Shown in pieces: positions 6,408-6,961 of a DNA stretch of 6,961 nt. The position numbers were made by a program, and so were the translations under genes. This DNA is from Pseudomonadota bacterium (GTDB lineage: Bacteria; Pseudomonadota; Gammaproteobacteria; Burkholderiales; Burkholderiaceae_B): the NCBI GenBank assembly GCA_023437255.1, contig JAEZGR010000130.1, positions 1 to 6,961 of the forward strand. The letters run 5' to 3'. The notes below the pieces were generated by a model. That model ran no database searches and was not told the DNA's origin. It saw only the letters and a program-made list of their open reading frames with translations. Each line of letters starts with the position of its first letter. The first letter of the stretch is position 1.

Positions 6408-6961
6408 GCACGTCTTCATTTTCCCGGTTGATGCCCGTGGGCAGGTGCGTGGCACTGCCCGCCGCCGTCGCGCTCCTCGCGGCACTGGTCGCCGCCCCGT
6501 TGCAGGCGCAGGCCGTGGATCCCGGTACGCTGCCCGGCGCCACGACCGACACCGCGGCGCAAGACAGCCGCCACGCGCAAGGCGCCGATTCCGCCATCCA
6601 CCCCATTCGCGGATTCCTGCCGGATCTGGACTTCGAGCTGATTGCCGCGGGTGACAAGACCTTGACCGAGGCGCACTTCCGCGACAAGGTCGTGATGATG
6701 TTCTTCGGTTACGCCAGCTGCCCCGACATCTGCCCCACCACCATGGCGGCCCTCGCGGCGGTCATGGAAAACCTGGGCAAAGAAGCCGAGCACGTGCGGG
6801 TTGTATTCGTGAGCGTCGATCCGCACCGTGACACGCCCGAGATCCTTCAGGCCTACGTCAACGCCTTCGATAGCCGATACGCAATCGGGCTCACCGGCAG
6901 CCCCAAGCAGATCGAGCGCCTGGCACGGCGTTATCGCGTCGCCTACCAGATCGAGAAACCA
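6404..6961 (+). CDS. SCO1/SenC/PrrC-family copper chaperone-like protein (3' part cut off)
   Basis: Exported thioredoxin-fold protein; family members deliver copper to the CuA centre of cytochrome c oxidase and/or reduce its cysteines in the periplasm. The first 186 residues are present. An N-terminal signal has R8 and R14, then a hydrophobic run to about residue 33 and a plausible signal peptidase I site after AQA (35-37); no lipobox is seen. A low-complexity Ala/Asp/Gln linker (about 38-62) precedes the SCO domain, with VVMMFFGYASCPDICP giving the copper/redox CxxxC (C106, C110) and SVDPHRDTP at 137-145. The conserved histidine copper ligand lies downstream of the window and cannot be checked. 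The start overlaps the prlC stop as ATGA with no Shine-Dalgarno, suggesting translational coupling. The CPDIC motif argues for SCO rather than a generic thioredoxin or peroxiredoxin. Confidence 0.9.
   Translation, partial: MSTSSFSRLMPVGRCVALPAAVALLAALVAAPLQAQAVDPGTLPGATTDTAAQDSRHAQGADSAIHPIRGFLPDLDFELIAAGDKTLTEAHFRDKVVMMFFGYASCPDICPTTMAALAAVMENLGKEAEHVRVVFVSVDPHRDTPEILQAYVNAFDSRYAIGLTGSPKQIERLARRYRVAYQIEKP

Noticed and set aside
1..6961. Mobile elements, CRISPR arrays, tRNA or rRNA genes
   Set aside because: No terminal inverted repeats with a transposase, no regularly spaced direct repeats and no tRNA/rRNA sequence were seen; base composition looks even apart from the AT-rich promoter patch near 925-970.

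Overview
The window is an ordinary-looking chromosomal stretch of a GC-rich betaproteobacterium, most likely order Burkholderiales and probably Alcaligenaceae (Bordetella-like). This rests on the high GC content, the homodimeric-type pyruvate dehydrogenase E1 (aceE), the style of the FolD and PrlC proteins, and my recollection that aceE / sensor kinase / response regulator / folD / prlC is a recurring neighbourhood in that order. No database search was possible, so the taxonomic call is inference.

Layout. Positions 1-801 (minus strand) hold the first 267 codons of aceE, cut by the window edge. Positions 802-1072 are a divergent intergenic region. It carries a good sigma70-like promoter for aceE, a leader of about 127 nt that can fold into two hairpins just before the aceE ribosome binding site, several small inverted repeats, and a weaker promoter candidate for the rightward genes. 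From 1073 to the right edge there is one tightly packed plus-strand cluster: a membrane PAS-PAS sensor histidine kinase (1073-2830), a FixJ-like LuxR-type response regulator (2827-3453), folD (3450-4325), prlC (4338-6407) and the first 186 codons of an SCO1/SenC copper chaperone-like protein (6404 onward). Three of the four junctions are 4-bp ATGA stop/start overlaps and the fourth is a 12-bp gap, so this is almost certainly one operon with translational coupling.

How it may work together. The kinase and regulator form a cognate pair encoded back-to-back with aceE. The simplest hypothesis is that they control the shared intergenic region, and so pyruvate entry into the TCA cycle and their own operon. 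The operon also supplies folate one-carbon chemistry (FolD), turnover of cytoplasmic peptides (PrlC) and, probably, copper delivery to cytochrome oxidase (SCO). The gene families are all known. The parts that look least described are the intergenic control region (structured aceE leader, promoter-straddling inverted repeat) and the signal sensed by this two-component system. No mobile element, CRISPR array, rRNA or tRNA was seen.
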